A stretch of 64,000 nt of DNA from Collibacillus ludicampi (GTDB taxonomy: Bacteria; Bacillota; Bacilli; Tumebacillales; BOQE01). The DNA is taken from assembly GCF_023705585.1 (NCBI RefSeq), contig NZ_BOQE01000001.1, positions 3,008,710 to 3,072,709 of the forward strand. Direction: 5' to 3'. The translations under genes and the position numbers were made by a program. The notes beneath the pieces are model-generated. The model was not told where the DNA came from, did no database searches, and was given only the letters and a program-made list of their open reading frames with translations. Shown piece by piece: positions 52,262 to 60,182 of the stretch; the first letter of the stretch is position 1, and each line of letters starts with the position of its first letter.

Positions 52262-52552
52262 ATGAAAGTCTCGGAATTGCAGACGAAAGATGTGGTGAGT
52301 GTTACAGACGGTCGAAAATTGGGGATGATCGGTGACCTGGACATCGACTTGGAAAACGGAATGATTCGCGCCATTATCGTCCCCAGTTCCGGCCGGTTTT
52401 TCGGAATGTTTGGCGGCGGTCAAGATTTCGTGATTCCATGGAATCAGATCATAAAAATCGGATCGGATGTTGTGCTGGTGGAACTCGGCCAATCGAACAA
52501 CCATTCTTCATATCTTCCTTCGAAAATCGACGGAAGTTCCGGCGGGTATTAA
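52262..52552 (+). CDS. ylmC: YlmC/YmxH family sporulation protein (PRC-barrel)
   Basis: The 96-residue PRC-barrel protein reads MKVSELQTKDVVSVTDGRKLGMIGDLDIDLENGMIRAIIVP, the YlmC/YmxH pattern. The ATG at 52262 is the family start; a GTG one codon upstream is possible, and the AAGGAGATG site is 12-15 nt away. It is the first of the ylm genes after sigG. The function is not known. Confidence 0.88.
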   Translation: MKVSELQTKDVVSVTDGRKLGMIGDLDIDLENGMIRAIIVPSSGRFFGMFGGGQDFVIPWNQIIKIGSDVVLVELGQSNNHSSYLPSKIDGSSGGY

Positions 52553-52581
52553 CATTTCCACCGATATACGGGCCTTGCTTC

Positions 52582-52700
52582 TATACGAAGGCGTATGCTT
52601 TGTGTAAACGAGCGACCCTGGAATTCGTCATGTATCTTAGGCAGAATTCAAGGAGACGATCTCCAGGGAACACGAACGCGAAGTATACGCCGTTTGTATA
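52582..52700. repeat. Long palindromic element, copy D
   Basis: TATACGAAGGCGTATGCTTT and its partner AAGTATACGCCGTTTGTATA close the element; inner segments GACCCTGGAATTCGTC and GACGATCTCCAGGG pair. The half with CACGAACGCG and CTCCAGGG matches the GTGTAG-type end of B and C. The outer TGAAAAATGT tips are lost. It lies between ylmC and pgeF. Confidence 0.75.
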
Positions 52701-52759
52701 CTCTTTTCTTGTATGATACGATGCAAGTAAGGAGACATGTGTGAGGAGGAGAAAACGGA

Positions 52760-53554
52760 GTGCGTTTTACAAATACGATTGACGTAGAACGGATGTCAAG
52801 AACACAACGGGTGCGCGCATTGTTCACGACAAGGTTGGGTGGTGTATCGCAAGGAGAGTTTTCCAGCTTAAATCTTGGGCTTCATGTAGGTGACAGAAAG
52901 GAAGACGTGTTGCAAAACCGAAAAAGGGTTGCTGAACAGATCGGAGTTCCTCTTGAACATTGGGTAGCGGGTGAACAGGTGCACGGGGATCATGTAGCGG
53001 TGATACGTGAAAGTGAGCGCGGCAGAGGGGCTTTTGACTACGAAGATGCAATCCCGGCAAGCGACGCATTGATCACACGGGAGAAAGGAATCGTTCTTTC
53101 TACATACGCGGCTGATTGTGTTCCTCTGTTGTTATTTGATCCTGTGATGAACGCCATCGGTGTAGTCCATGCGGGCTGGAAAGGAACTTCTTCAAAAGTG
53201 GCGAAAAAAGCAATACAAATGATGCAACAAGAGTTTGGCTCAAGACCGGAAGATATCGTCACGGCGATCGGGCCGTCCATCGGTCCCTGTTGTTATGAAG
53301 TTGACCAGCGTGTTCGTCAAGCAATCCTATCCTCATTTATCCATGGCGACAGGTTTTTTACGGAGAACGAGCGTGGGAAGTGGCAATTCTCTTTGTGGGA
53401 TGCAAATATCTCCGCATTGCTGGAGGCGGGGGTCAAGCGTGACAATATTGAACATCTCGCGATGTGTACAAGCTGTTCGGTGCATCAATTCTATTCCTAT
53501 CGGAAAGAATCCGGCAATACGGGAAGACACGCGGGATTGATCGTTCTCGTATAG
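52760..53554 (+). CDS. pgeF: Peptidoglycan editing factor PgeF (YlmD/YfiH, multicopper-like laccase domain)
   Basis: The 264-residue protein has the DUF152 core: TTRLGGVSQGEFSSLNLGLHVGD near residue 22, EQVHGD near residue 74, the zinc cysteine and histidine in TYAADCVPLLLFDP and VVHAGWKGTSSKV near residue 135, and IGPSIGPCCYEV near residue 170. Members act as purine nucleoside enzymes or remove misplaced residues from muropeptides. The GTG start follows GAGGAGGAG. Confidence 0.92.
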   Translation: MRFTNTIDVERMSRTQRVRALFTTRLGGVSQGEFSSLNLGLHVGDRKEDVLQNRKRVAEQIGVPLEHWVAGEQVHGDHVAVIRESERGRGAFDYEDAIPASDALITREKGIVLSTYAADCVPLLLFDPVMNAIGVVHAGWKGTSSKVAKKAIQMMQQEFGSRPEDIVTAIGPSIGPCCYEVDQRVRQAILSSFIHGDRFFTENERGKWQFSLWDANISALLEAGVKRDNIEHLAMCTSCSVHQFYSYRKESGNTGRHAGLIVLV

Positions 53555-53596
53555 CAGGAAAATCATGCACTTAAAGAGAATATATATCTGTTGCTT

Positions 53597-53679
53597 AAGA
53601 GGTTCAAAAAGGCTCTCGCATAACTAGAATGAGCATCGAAGAGACTCTTCGGATGATGCAGCCTTTTGCACAACCTCTT
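53597..53679 (+). repeat. Hairpin upstream of ylmE
   Basis: AAGAGGTT and CAAAAAGGCT (53597-53614) pair with AGCCTTTTG and AACCTCTT (53660-53679), with an inner GCATC/GATGC and GAAG/CTTC stem. It ends a few bases before the ylmE ribosome site. GGTTCAAAAAGGCT is shared with the murF-mraY hairpin. Confidence 0.65.
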
Positions 53680-53697
53680 TACAGAGGAGAGATTGTC

Positions 53698-54381
53698 ATG
53701 GATTATACAGCCAAAATCAATGTGGTTCGCCAGCGAATCGTTCACGCGTGCGAGCGTGCCGGTCGTCACGCGGATGAGGTGAAACTGGTCGCTGTAACCA
53801 AATATATAGGTGTGGAGGAGACACGTGCACTCATACGTTCGGGCATCACAGATTTGGCCGAAAACCGGGTGCAAGTGGCTTTGCCCAAAGTGAAAGAGAT
53901 CCATGAGAATGTTTGCTGGCATTTTATCGGCCATCTGCAAACGAACAAGGTGAAAGATGTTTTGCCCTATTTTCAAATGATTCATTCACTTGATCGTTTT
54001 TCGCTGGCCAAGGAGATCGATCAGCGAGCGAAGAAAATGGGAATCGAAACAGTTTCGTGTCTGGTGCAGGTGAACGTTTCCGGAGAGGCAACAAAGGGAG
54101 GCCTCAAGCCGGATGAGGTTCGGCCTTTTCTTGAGTCGCTGGCGGAATTTTCATCCATCCGCGTCCATGGTCTTATGACGATGGCACCCAGGGTGGAGAA
54201 TCCGGAAGAGACCCGTCCTGTCTTCCGCCGGTTGAAAGAATTAAGAGATTCACTGCAGCATATTGACTTCCCGTATGTCGAAATGAGGGAGCTTTCCATG
54301 GGGATGTCTGAGGATTTTGAAGTAGCGATCGAAGAAGGCGCGACTATGGTTCGGTTAGGCAGCGTTTTAGTCAAACCGTAA
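53698..54381 (+). CDS. ylmE: YggS family pyridoxal phosphate homeostasis protein
   Basis: The 227-residue PLP-binding TIM-barrel protein has [19 protein letters not shown] near residue 29 with the PLP lysine, [31 protein letters not shown] near residue 74 and [23 protein letters not shown] near residue 202. The ATG at 53698 follows AGAGGAGAG; an in-frame ATG 23 codons upstream lies in the hairpin. Confidence 0.93.
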   Translation: MDYTAKINVVRQRIVHACERAGRHADEVKLVAVTKYIGVEETRALIRSGITDLAENRVQVALPKVKEIHENVCWHFIGHLQTNKVKDVLPYFQMIHSLDRFSLAKEIDQRAKKMGIETVSCLVQVNVSGEATKGGLKPDEVRPFLESLAEFSSIRVHGLMTMAPRVENPEETRPVFRRLKELRDSLQHIDFPYVEMRELSMGMSEDFEVAIEEGATMVRLGSVLVKP

Positions 54382-54402
54382 TCACGTTTGGAGGGACGAT
54401 TT

Positions 54403-54855
54403 ATGAGTTTTGTCAATAAATTTATGCAGTTCATTGGGCTCGCCGAAGAGGAAGAAAAGATACCTGCATCCCAAATGGTGAAAGAAGCGGAGGAACCGCA
54501 AAACGACGTGATGTCGGTACAGCGCAAAGGAACGGTGGTTAATTTACACACCAATAAACAAGTGAAAGTCATTCTCTCCGAGCCAGAATGTTACAGTGAT
54601 GCTCAGATGATCGCGGATTACCTGCGCGCGAGACGTCCGGTTGTGATCAATCTTCACAAAGCGCCTTTCGACCAGGCGATTCGCGTCATCGACTTCATCT
54701 CCGGCACGATATACGCGCTCGGAGGAAGGATGGATAAAATCGGGCATCAGATTTTTCTCTGCGCGCCGGAAAATGTTGATGTGCAAGGTTCCATATCGGA
54801 ATTCCTCAATACGAAGGAAGAGCAACACCGGGTTTCACAAACACAATTGCGTTGA
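54403..54855 (+). CDS. sepF: Cell division protein SepF
   Basis: SepF (YlmF) binds membrane and FtsZ and bundles filaments. The 150-residue protein has an N-terminal amphipathic helix ([14 protein letters not shown]), an acidic linker, and a core with [33 protein letters not shown] near residue 77. It starts 6-7 nt after GGAGGG. Confidence 0.95.
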   Translation: MSFVNKFMQFIGLAEEEEKIPASQMVKEAEEPQNDVMSVQRKGTVVNLHTNKQVKVILSEPECYSDAQMIADYLRARRPVVINLHKAPFDQAIRVIDFISGTIYALGGRMDKIGHQIFLCAPENVDVQGSISEFLNTKEEQHRVSQTQLR

Positions 54856-54863
54856 GGTGAAGA

Positions 54864-55154
54864 ATGGAATTCTATCTTTTTAACCTAATCCGTTGGATCT
54901 TAAATATTTACTACTATATTCTCATTGCCCGTATCTTGATGTCCTGGGTGCCTGGTATGGAGAGAACGCCTATTGGAGGTATCCTTTACCGGCTGACAGA
55001 ACCTTACTTGTCACCGTTTCGTCGTATCATTCCGCCCATCTCATTTGGTGGTATGGGGCTTGATTTGTCGCCAATCGTGGCGTTTCTTGCTTACAGTTTT
55101 CTTGAGGGCGGCATCTTTACCGTGTTGCGCAGTCTTTTCCATTGGGTGGGGTAG
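54864..55154 (+). CDS. ylmG: YggT family membrane protein YlmG
   Basis: The 96-residue protein has two membrane segments (residues 5-24 and 66-88) and the family motif ILMSWVPGMERTPIGGILYRLTEPYLSPFRRIIPP between them. It lies 8 bp after sepF. Members link to division-site placement and plastid nucleoid organisation in plants. Confidence 0.9.
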   Translation: MEFYLFNLIRWILNIYYYILIARILMSWVPGMERTPIGGILYRLTEPYLSPFRRIIPPISFGGMGLDLSPIVAFLAYSFLEGGIFTVLRSLFHWVG

Positions 55155-55157
55155 TGC

Positions 55158-55937
55158 GTGAAAAAGGATGTTTTTATGCATTACAGGCCGGAAGAGCGCC
55201 CATTCATCCAACGTGTGATTGAATTCGCGGAACGCACGGATGAACGCCAAACTCCGATGCTTACCGATTTTTTGGATCCGCGGCAAGTCATGATCGCGAA
55301 TAATATCGCCCGCACGATGGGAACCGTCCAGATCTATACGTATGGCGGATATGAAGAAGCGGAGCGCCAACGTGCGCTCTTCTTGCCCCTTTATTGGCAG
55401 CCGGATGAAGGAGATTTCGCACTTGCATATTTTCGTGCGGAAATTATAGGGGATGGAAAAACAGTACAACATGGAGATTATTTGGGAGCGTTGACGGGTC
55501 TCGGCCTCAAGCGCTCCAAAATGGGCGATATCTCCGTGTACGACGGCGGTGCCGATTTTGTTGTTGCGCAGGAGATAGCAGACTATGTTCGTCTCCATCT
55601 TCATCAAGTGGGGAGAATGTCTGTCCGTTTACGGGAAATCGGAAAAGAGGATTTTCGTAACCCCAACGTACAGTATGCGGAGAAGGAATTCACGGTGATG
55701 TCCCTTCGTTTGGACGCGGTGGCAGCAGAAGGTTTCGGTTTGTCTCGCAGCAAGATTATTGAACCCGTGCGTTCGGGAAAAGTACAACTCAATTGGCAAG
55801 TGGCAGACGATCCGTCGACGCCCGTCGAGGAAGGCGATGTCATTTCCGTACGTGGAAAAGGTCGTTTACGCATATTGGAGATCGGTAAAACGACGAAAAA
55901 AGGTCGGACAGTCGTCCGTGTTGGGAAATATATATGA
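55158..55937 (+). CDS. ylmH: S4-domain RNA-binding protein YlmH
   Basis: The 259-residue protein ends in an S4 domain (RLDAVAAEGFGLSRSKIIEPVRSGKVQLNWQ near residue 177, VRGKGRLRILEIG). The N-terminal domain has FLDPRQVMIANNIA near residue 42. YlmH is known in B. subtilis as a rescue factor for stalled ribosomes. The GTG is 3 bp after ylmG; an ATG six codons in is an alternative. Confidence 0.92.
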   Translation: MKKDVFMHYRPEERPFIQRVIEFAERTDERQTPMLTDFLDPRQVMIANNIARTMGTVQIYTYGGYEEAERQRALFLPLYWQPDEGDFALAYFRAEIIGDGKTVQHGDYLGALTGLGLKRSKMGDISVYDGGADFVVAQEIADYVRLHLHQVGRMSVRLREIGKEDFRNPNVQYAEKEFTVMSLRLDAVAAEGFGLSRSKIIEPVRSGKVQLNWQVADDPSTPVEEGDVISVRGKGRLRILEIGKTTKKGRTVVRVGKYI

Positions 55938-56026
55938 TGGTAGGTTGATGAAACGGCAGGAATTGGCGGAACGGTGTCGAAATAAGTCTGTAAAGTTTTT
56001 GTATCGTATGTATGGAGGTGAAAGCT

Positions 56027-56536
56027 GTGCCATTGTCTCCTCTTGATATTCATAATAAAGAGTTTAGTCGCTCTTTTCGCGGATATAACGAAGATGAAGT
56101 TAACGAATTTTTAGACCAAATCATCAAAGATTATGAAACGTTGATCCGTGAGAACAAGGCTTATGAGGAAAAGATCGCCCAATTGGAAGAACGCCTCAAA
56201 CATTTTATGAATCTGGAAGAAAGTTTGTCCAAATCGATCATCGTTGCACAGGAAACCGCGGAAGAAGTCAGAACGAATGCCCGCAAAGAAGCGCAATTAA
56301 TCATCAAAGAAGCTGAGAAGAATGCAGACCGGATCATCAATGAGGCGTTTGTTAAATCCCGTAAAATCACAATGGAGCTTGACGAGATTCGTAAGCAGGC
56401 GGCCGTCTTACGCGCGCGTTTTCGCTCATTGATCCAAGCGCAAATGGAAATGCTGGATAACAAAGTTTGGGATGAACTTGTCGCATCGAAAGATGAAGAA
56501 GTGGAAATCAATGAATCAGTCGAGAACCAGGTTTGA
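56027..56536 (+). CDS. divIVA: Septum site-determining protein DivIVA
   Basis: The 169-residue protein starts MPLSPLDIHNKEFSRSFRGYNEDEVNEFLDQI, the DivIVA membrane-binding head, followed by a long coiled coil (residues 30-140). It recognises curved membranes at poles and septa. The GTG at 56027 follows ATGGAGGTG. The gene ends inside the promoter of the ileS leader. Confidence 0.95.
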   Translation: MPLSPLDIHNKEFSRSFRGYNEDEVNEFLDQIIKDYETLIRENKAYEEKIAQLEERLKHFMNLEESLSKSIIVAQETAEEVRTNARKEAQLIIKEAEKNADRIINEAFVKSRKITMELDEIRKQAAVLRARFRSLIQAQMEMLDNKVWDELVASKDEEVEINESVENQV

Positions 56537-56561
56537 AATTTTCGTTCTTTCATCATATAAT
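56533..56561 (+). promoter_or_regulatory. Sigma-A promoter of the ileS leader
   Basis: TTGAAA (56533-56538), a 17-nt spacer and TATAAT (56556-56561). The -35 overlaps the divIVA stop. Confidence 0.85.
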
Positions 56562-56667
56562 ATTTCACATACATATCCAAGCATGGGTTGATAAGGGTTT
56601 TCTAAAATCTGCTTTCTAACCTCGATGTACATCCCAGAAGCTCTTCGACTGAAGATTTTTTGGAACA

Positions 56668-56946
56668 ACCTGAAGGATAAAGACGATGAATGGACCAGTA
56701 CTGATGATCTGCTTTTACAGCGAACCGGAGAGGGTGCGAGCCGGGAAAGCGGACATTCAGGAAGATCAGCCATGAGTCGCTAGCTGAACCTCACTTTCGC
56801 CCGGATGTGAACAGTAAGCCAAGCCGGTTCGGCCCGTTATCGCCGTAAGAGTGGCCGTGTGCGCATATTTTGTTCATGCGGCAATTAGGGTGGTACCACG
56901 GGAATAGAACCTCTCGTCCCTTCATTAGGGATGAGAGGTTTTTTAA
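56668..56946 (+). promoter_or_regulatory. T-box leader of ileS with terminator
   Basis: The T-box sequence AGGGTGGTACCACGG lies at 56887-56901; it pairs with the uncharged tRNA acceptor end through TGG. Upstream, AAAGACGATGAA and ACCAGTACTG mark stem I, and GAGAGGGTGCGAGCC is the usual apical part. A likely specifier is ATC at about 56764-56766, fitting isoleucine. The terminator is CCTCTCGTCCCT-tcatt-AGGGATGAGAGG (56910-56938) plus six Ts. The 591-bp gap between divIVA and ileS holds only this leader and its promoter. Confidence 0.92.
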
Positions 56947-57127
56947 CGTGCAGGAGAGTATACCATGTGGTATACATGTATCCGCATAGTATACTTTCAC
57001 TTCGGGGGAAATAAGCTTCCGTGAGGATGCTTTTCGCTTCGTTGAACGAGCTTTCAAACTTTTTTACTCGTATTCGGATATGGGATGAAAGATTTGGACG
57101 AAATCTGTGGATTCAAGGAGGATCAAT

Positions 57128-59908
57128 ATGACTCTCGATTATGGCAAAACGCTCAATCTGCCGGAAACGAAATTTCCGATGAGGGGAAATTTGCCGCAAC
57201 GTGAACCCATGATTCAAAAACGTTGGGAAGAAATCCGTCTGTATGAAAAAGTACAGGAAAAACAGGCGAATCGGCCGAAGTTTATTTTGCATGACGGACC
57301 GCCGTATGCGAACGGGAATATTCACCTTGGCCATGCGTTAAATAAGATTTTGAAGGATTTCATCGTCAAATCAAAGACGATGGACGGTTATAACGCTCCT
57401 TACGTTCCCGGTTGGGATACGCACGGGTTGCCAATTGAGCATGCAATTATTAAGAATAAAGGCATCAATCGGCATGAAATTTCAATTCCCGAATTCCGTG
57501 AGATGTGTAAAGAGTATGCATTGCAATTTATCGATAAACAAAGGGATCAGTTTAAACGCTTAGGTGTGCGGGGGGATTGGGAGCATCCCTATATTTCCCT
57601 TTTGCCGAAATATGAAGCGGAGCAGATTCGCGTTTTTGGTGCAATGGCGAAAAAAGGGTATATTTACAAAGGATTAAAGCCTGTGTATTGGTGTACTTCC
57701 TGTGAAACCGCACTGGCAGAAGCGGAGATTGAATATGCAGATAAAACGTCTCCTTCCATTTATGTGAAATTCCCAGTGATTGATGGAAAAGGAAAACTGC
57801 CTCATGACTCTTCGATCGTCATCTGGACGACAACACCTTGGACGCTGCCCGCGAATGTGGCGATTGCGGTCGGTTCTGAATATGAGTACGCGCTTGTGGA
57901 AGTGGACGGCGAGAAGCTCGTATTGGCGAAAGAGCTTGTGGAGAAAGTGCTCAAAGAAGCAGGTTTGGCAGATGGATATTCGATTCTGCAAACATGTAAA
58001 GGTTCCGAACTGGAGCATGTGATTGCGAAACATCCTTTATTTGACAGAGAGTCTCGTGTGGTCCTTGGAAATCACGTAACGCTTGATGCAGGAACCGGAT
58101 GTGTGCATACGGCTCCCGGCCACGGGATGGAAGACTACGAAGTGGGACTTGCTTATGGTCTGCCGATTTTGGCTCCGATCGACAATCAAGGAAAGTTTAC
58201 GAAGGAAGTCGAAGCGTACGAAGGGCAATTTTATCTCAAAGCGAATAAACAGATCACCGCAGATCTCCATGAGGCTGGGCGAATGTTGCATGAAGCAAAG
58301 ACGGATCATTCCTATCCTCATTGCTGGCGATGCAAAAATCCCGTGATCTTCCGTGCTACAGAGCAATGGTTTGCTTCTGTTGACGCGTTCCGTGAGCAAC
58401 TTCTGAAACAAGTGAAAGAAGTGAAATGGACCCCCTCTTGGGGTGAAATCCGCATGCATAACATGGTGGCAGACCGCCAAGATTGGTGTATCTCCCGCCA
58501 GCGTGTTTGGGGCGTACCGATCCCGATATTCTATTGTAAGGATTGTAACAAAGAACTGATCAATGAAGCGACCATTGAGCATGTGGCCAAACTGTTTGAA
58601 GAACATGGTTCGCAAGTTTGGTTTGAACGGGAAGCGGATGAACTGTTGCCTGAAGGAACCGTTTGTTCGTGTGGAGGTACGCATTTCCGCAAGGAAACGG
58701 ACATCATGGATGTATGGTTTGATTCCGGATCTTCCCATATGGCCGTTTGTCAGCAACGCGATGAATTGGGATGGCCTGCCGACTTGTATCTGGAAGGTTC
58801 CGACCAGTATCGCGGTTGGTTCCAATCTTCATTGATCACCGGTGTTGCCGTCAAAGGCAGAGCACCGTACAAAGAAGTGCTCTCCCACGGATTCCTGCTG
58901 GACGGTGAAGGACGAAAAATGTCCAAGAGCCTGGGCAATGTCGTTGATCCGCTTAAAGTCATGGAACAAATGGGTGCGGATATCCTTCGGCTTTGGGTGG
59001 CATCTGTCGATTACCGTTCCGATGTTCGTGTTTCGGATGCAATCTTAAAACAGGTGGCGGAAGTCTACCGTAAAATCCGCAACACGTTGCGTTATCTGCT
59101 CGGAAACTTGAAGGATTACGATCCGGTTACGAATGAAGTCGCTTATGTGGATCTGCCCGAACTGGATCGCTATGCGTTGAATAAACTTGCCCGCATGCAG
59201 GAAAGGGTCATGCAAGCCTACCGCAATTACGAATTTCATGTGGTCTTCCATGAGGTGAACAATTTCTGTGCGGTAGACATGAGTGCTTTTTATCTGGATG
59301 TGCTGAAAGATCGGCTTTATACGTCTGCACCCGATTCACTCGCACGTCGATCCGCTCAAACAGTTCTTTATAAAATCTTGACGGTTTTGGTAAAATTGAT
59401 CGCTCCCATTCTCACGCACACTGCGGATGAGGTTTGGGAATTTGTTCCGGGTGCTACGGAAGAGAGTGTACAGCTTGTGTCTTGGGAGCCTGTGCATACA
59501 GAGTGGATGGATGACAAGCTTGAGAAAAAGTGGGAGAAAATTTTAGAAGTCCGCGGCGAAATCGCGAAAGCGTTAGAGGAGGCGCGGAAAGAGAAAATCA
59601 TCGGCCAATCGCTCATGGCGAAAGTGGATCTTTATCCGTCCGAACGAGTGCATGAGATTCTCGCACAAACGCCGGAACTGGACAAAGTGTTGATCGTTTC
59701 ACAAGTCAACTTGCACCAGCCGGGTACGGAAGCCCCAGCAGATGCAGGCCAATACGAAGGACTCAAAGTGCTCGTTAGCCTCGCGGAAGGAGAAAAATGT
59801 GAGCGATGCTGGACAGTTACCACAGACGTCGGTTCAGACCCAGATCATCCGACGATCTGTGCAAGATGTGCGGAAAATGTCGTCTATTTTCTGGATCAGC
59901 AAGAATAA
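57128..59908 (+). CDS. ileS: Isoleucyl-tRNA synthetase
   Basis: The 926-residue class I synthetase has [21 protein letters not shown] near residue 58 with the HIGH-type motif, an editing domain with [17 protein letters not shown] near residue 233, [10 protein letters not shown] near residue 526, KMSKSLGN near residue 597, and a C-terminal zinc site CERCW...CARC. It is the eubacterial IleRS1 form, normally mupirocin sensitive. The ATG at 57128 lies 7 nt after AAGGAGG. Charged-tRNA status controls it through the T-box. Confidence 0.97.
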   Translation: MTLDYGKTLNLPETKFPMRGNLPQREPMIQKRWEEIRLYEKVQEKQANRPKFILHDGPPYANGNIHLGHALNKILKDFIVKSKTMDGYNAPYVPGWDTHGLPIEHAIIKNKGINRHEISIPEFREMCKEYALQFIDKQRDQFKRLGVRGDWEHPYISLLPKYEAEQIRVFGAMAKKGYIYKGLKPVYWCTSCETALAEAEIEYADKTSPSIYVKFPVIDGKGKLPHDSSIVIWTTTPWTLPANVAIAVGSEYEYALVEVDGEKLVLAKELVEKVLKEAGLADGYSILQTCKGSELEHVIAKHPLFDRESRVVLGNHVTLDAGTGCVHTAPGHGMEDYEVGLAYGLPILAPIDNQGKFTKEVEAYEGQFYLKANKQITADLHEAGRMLHEAKTDHSYPHCWRCKNPVIFRATEQWFASVDAFREQLLKQVKEVKWTPSWGEIRMHNMVADRQDWCISRQRVWGVPIPIFYCKDCNKELINEATIEHVAKLFEEHGSQVWFEREADELLPEGTVCSCGGTHFRKETDIMDVWFDSGSSHMAVCQQRDELGWPADLYLEGSDQYRGWFQSSLITGVAVKGRAPYKEVLSHGFLLDGEGRKMSKSLGNVVDPLKVMEQMGADILRLWVASVDYRSDVRVSDAILKQVAEVYRKIRNTLRYLLGNLKDYDPVTNEVAYVDLPELDRYALNKLARMQERVMQAYRNYEFHVVFHEVNNFCAVDMSAFYLDVLKDRLYTSAPDSLARRSAQTVLYKILTVLVKLIAPILTHTADEVWEFVPGATEESVQLVSWEPVHTEWMDDKLEKKWEKILEVRGEIAKALEEARKEKIIGQSLMAKVDLYPSERVHEILAQTPELDKVLIVSQVNLHQPGTEAPADAGQYEGLKVLVSLAEGEKCERCWTVTTDVGSDPDHPTICARCAENVVYFLDQQE

Positions 59909-59928
59909 GAGAGGATAGAAATGTTATG

Positions 59929-59961
59929 AACCCCCGAAAACACAGTGTTTCGGGGGTTTTG
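59929..59961 (+). terminator. Terminator of ileS
   Basis: AACCCCCGAAA-acacagtg-TTTCGGGGGTT with TTTT, a perfect 11-bp stem. Confidence 0.93.
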
Positions 59962-59976
59962 GATGTTTCGTCCTAC

Positions 59977-60007
59977 TGTAGCGCAACAGTTGTAGCGATT
60001 CGCTACA
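59977..60007 (+). promoter_or_regulatory. Probable enhancer sites of a sigma-54 activator
   Basis: TGTAGCGCAACA (59977-59988) and the perfect palindrome TGTAGCGATTCGCTACA (59991-60007) share TGTAGCG and lie about 95-125 bp upstream of the -24/-12 promoter, the usual distance for enhancer-binding proteins. Confidence 0.65.
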
Positions 60008-60101
60008 CTGGATCAAATTCGATGATCAGCAAGTTTGCGAAGAAAAGAAAGCAGCAGCCAAAAACACAGAAAAATCATAACAATTTATGTATTCTAATAC
60101 G

Positions 60102-60118
60102 TTGGCATTGTTCTTGCT
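60102..60118 (+). promoter_or_regulatory. Sigma-54 (-24/-12) promoter of the acx operon
   Basis: TTGGCATTGTTCTTGCT has GG at 60104-60105 and GC at 60116-60117, exactly 10 nt between them, matching the sigma-54 consensus TTGGCACN5TTGCW in nearly all invariant bases. The predicted transcript starts near 60129. Confidence 0.85.
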
Positions 60119-60182
60119 TATCTATATTGGCAACAAGGGGACACCCTCTTGTAACGATATTAGAGGTTGAAGGGAGATGATT

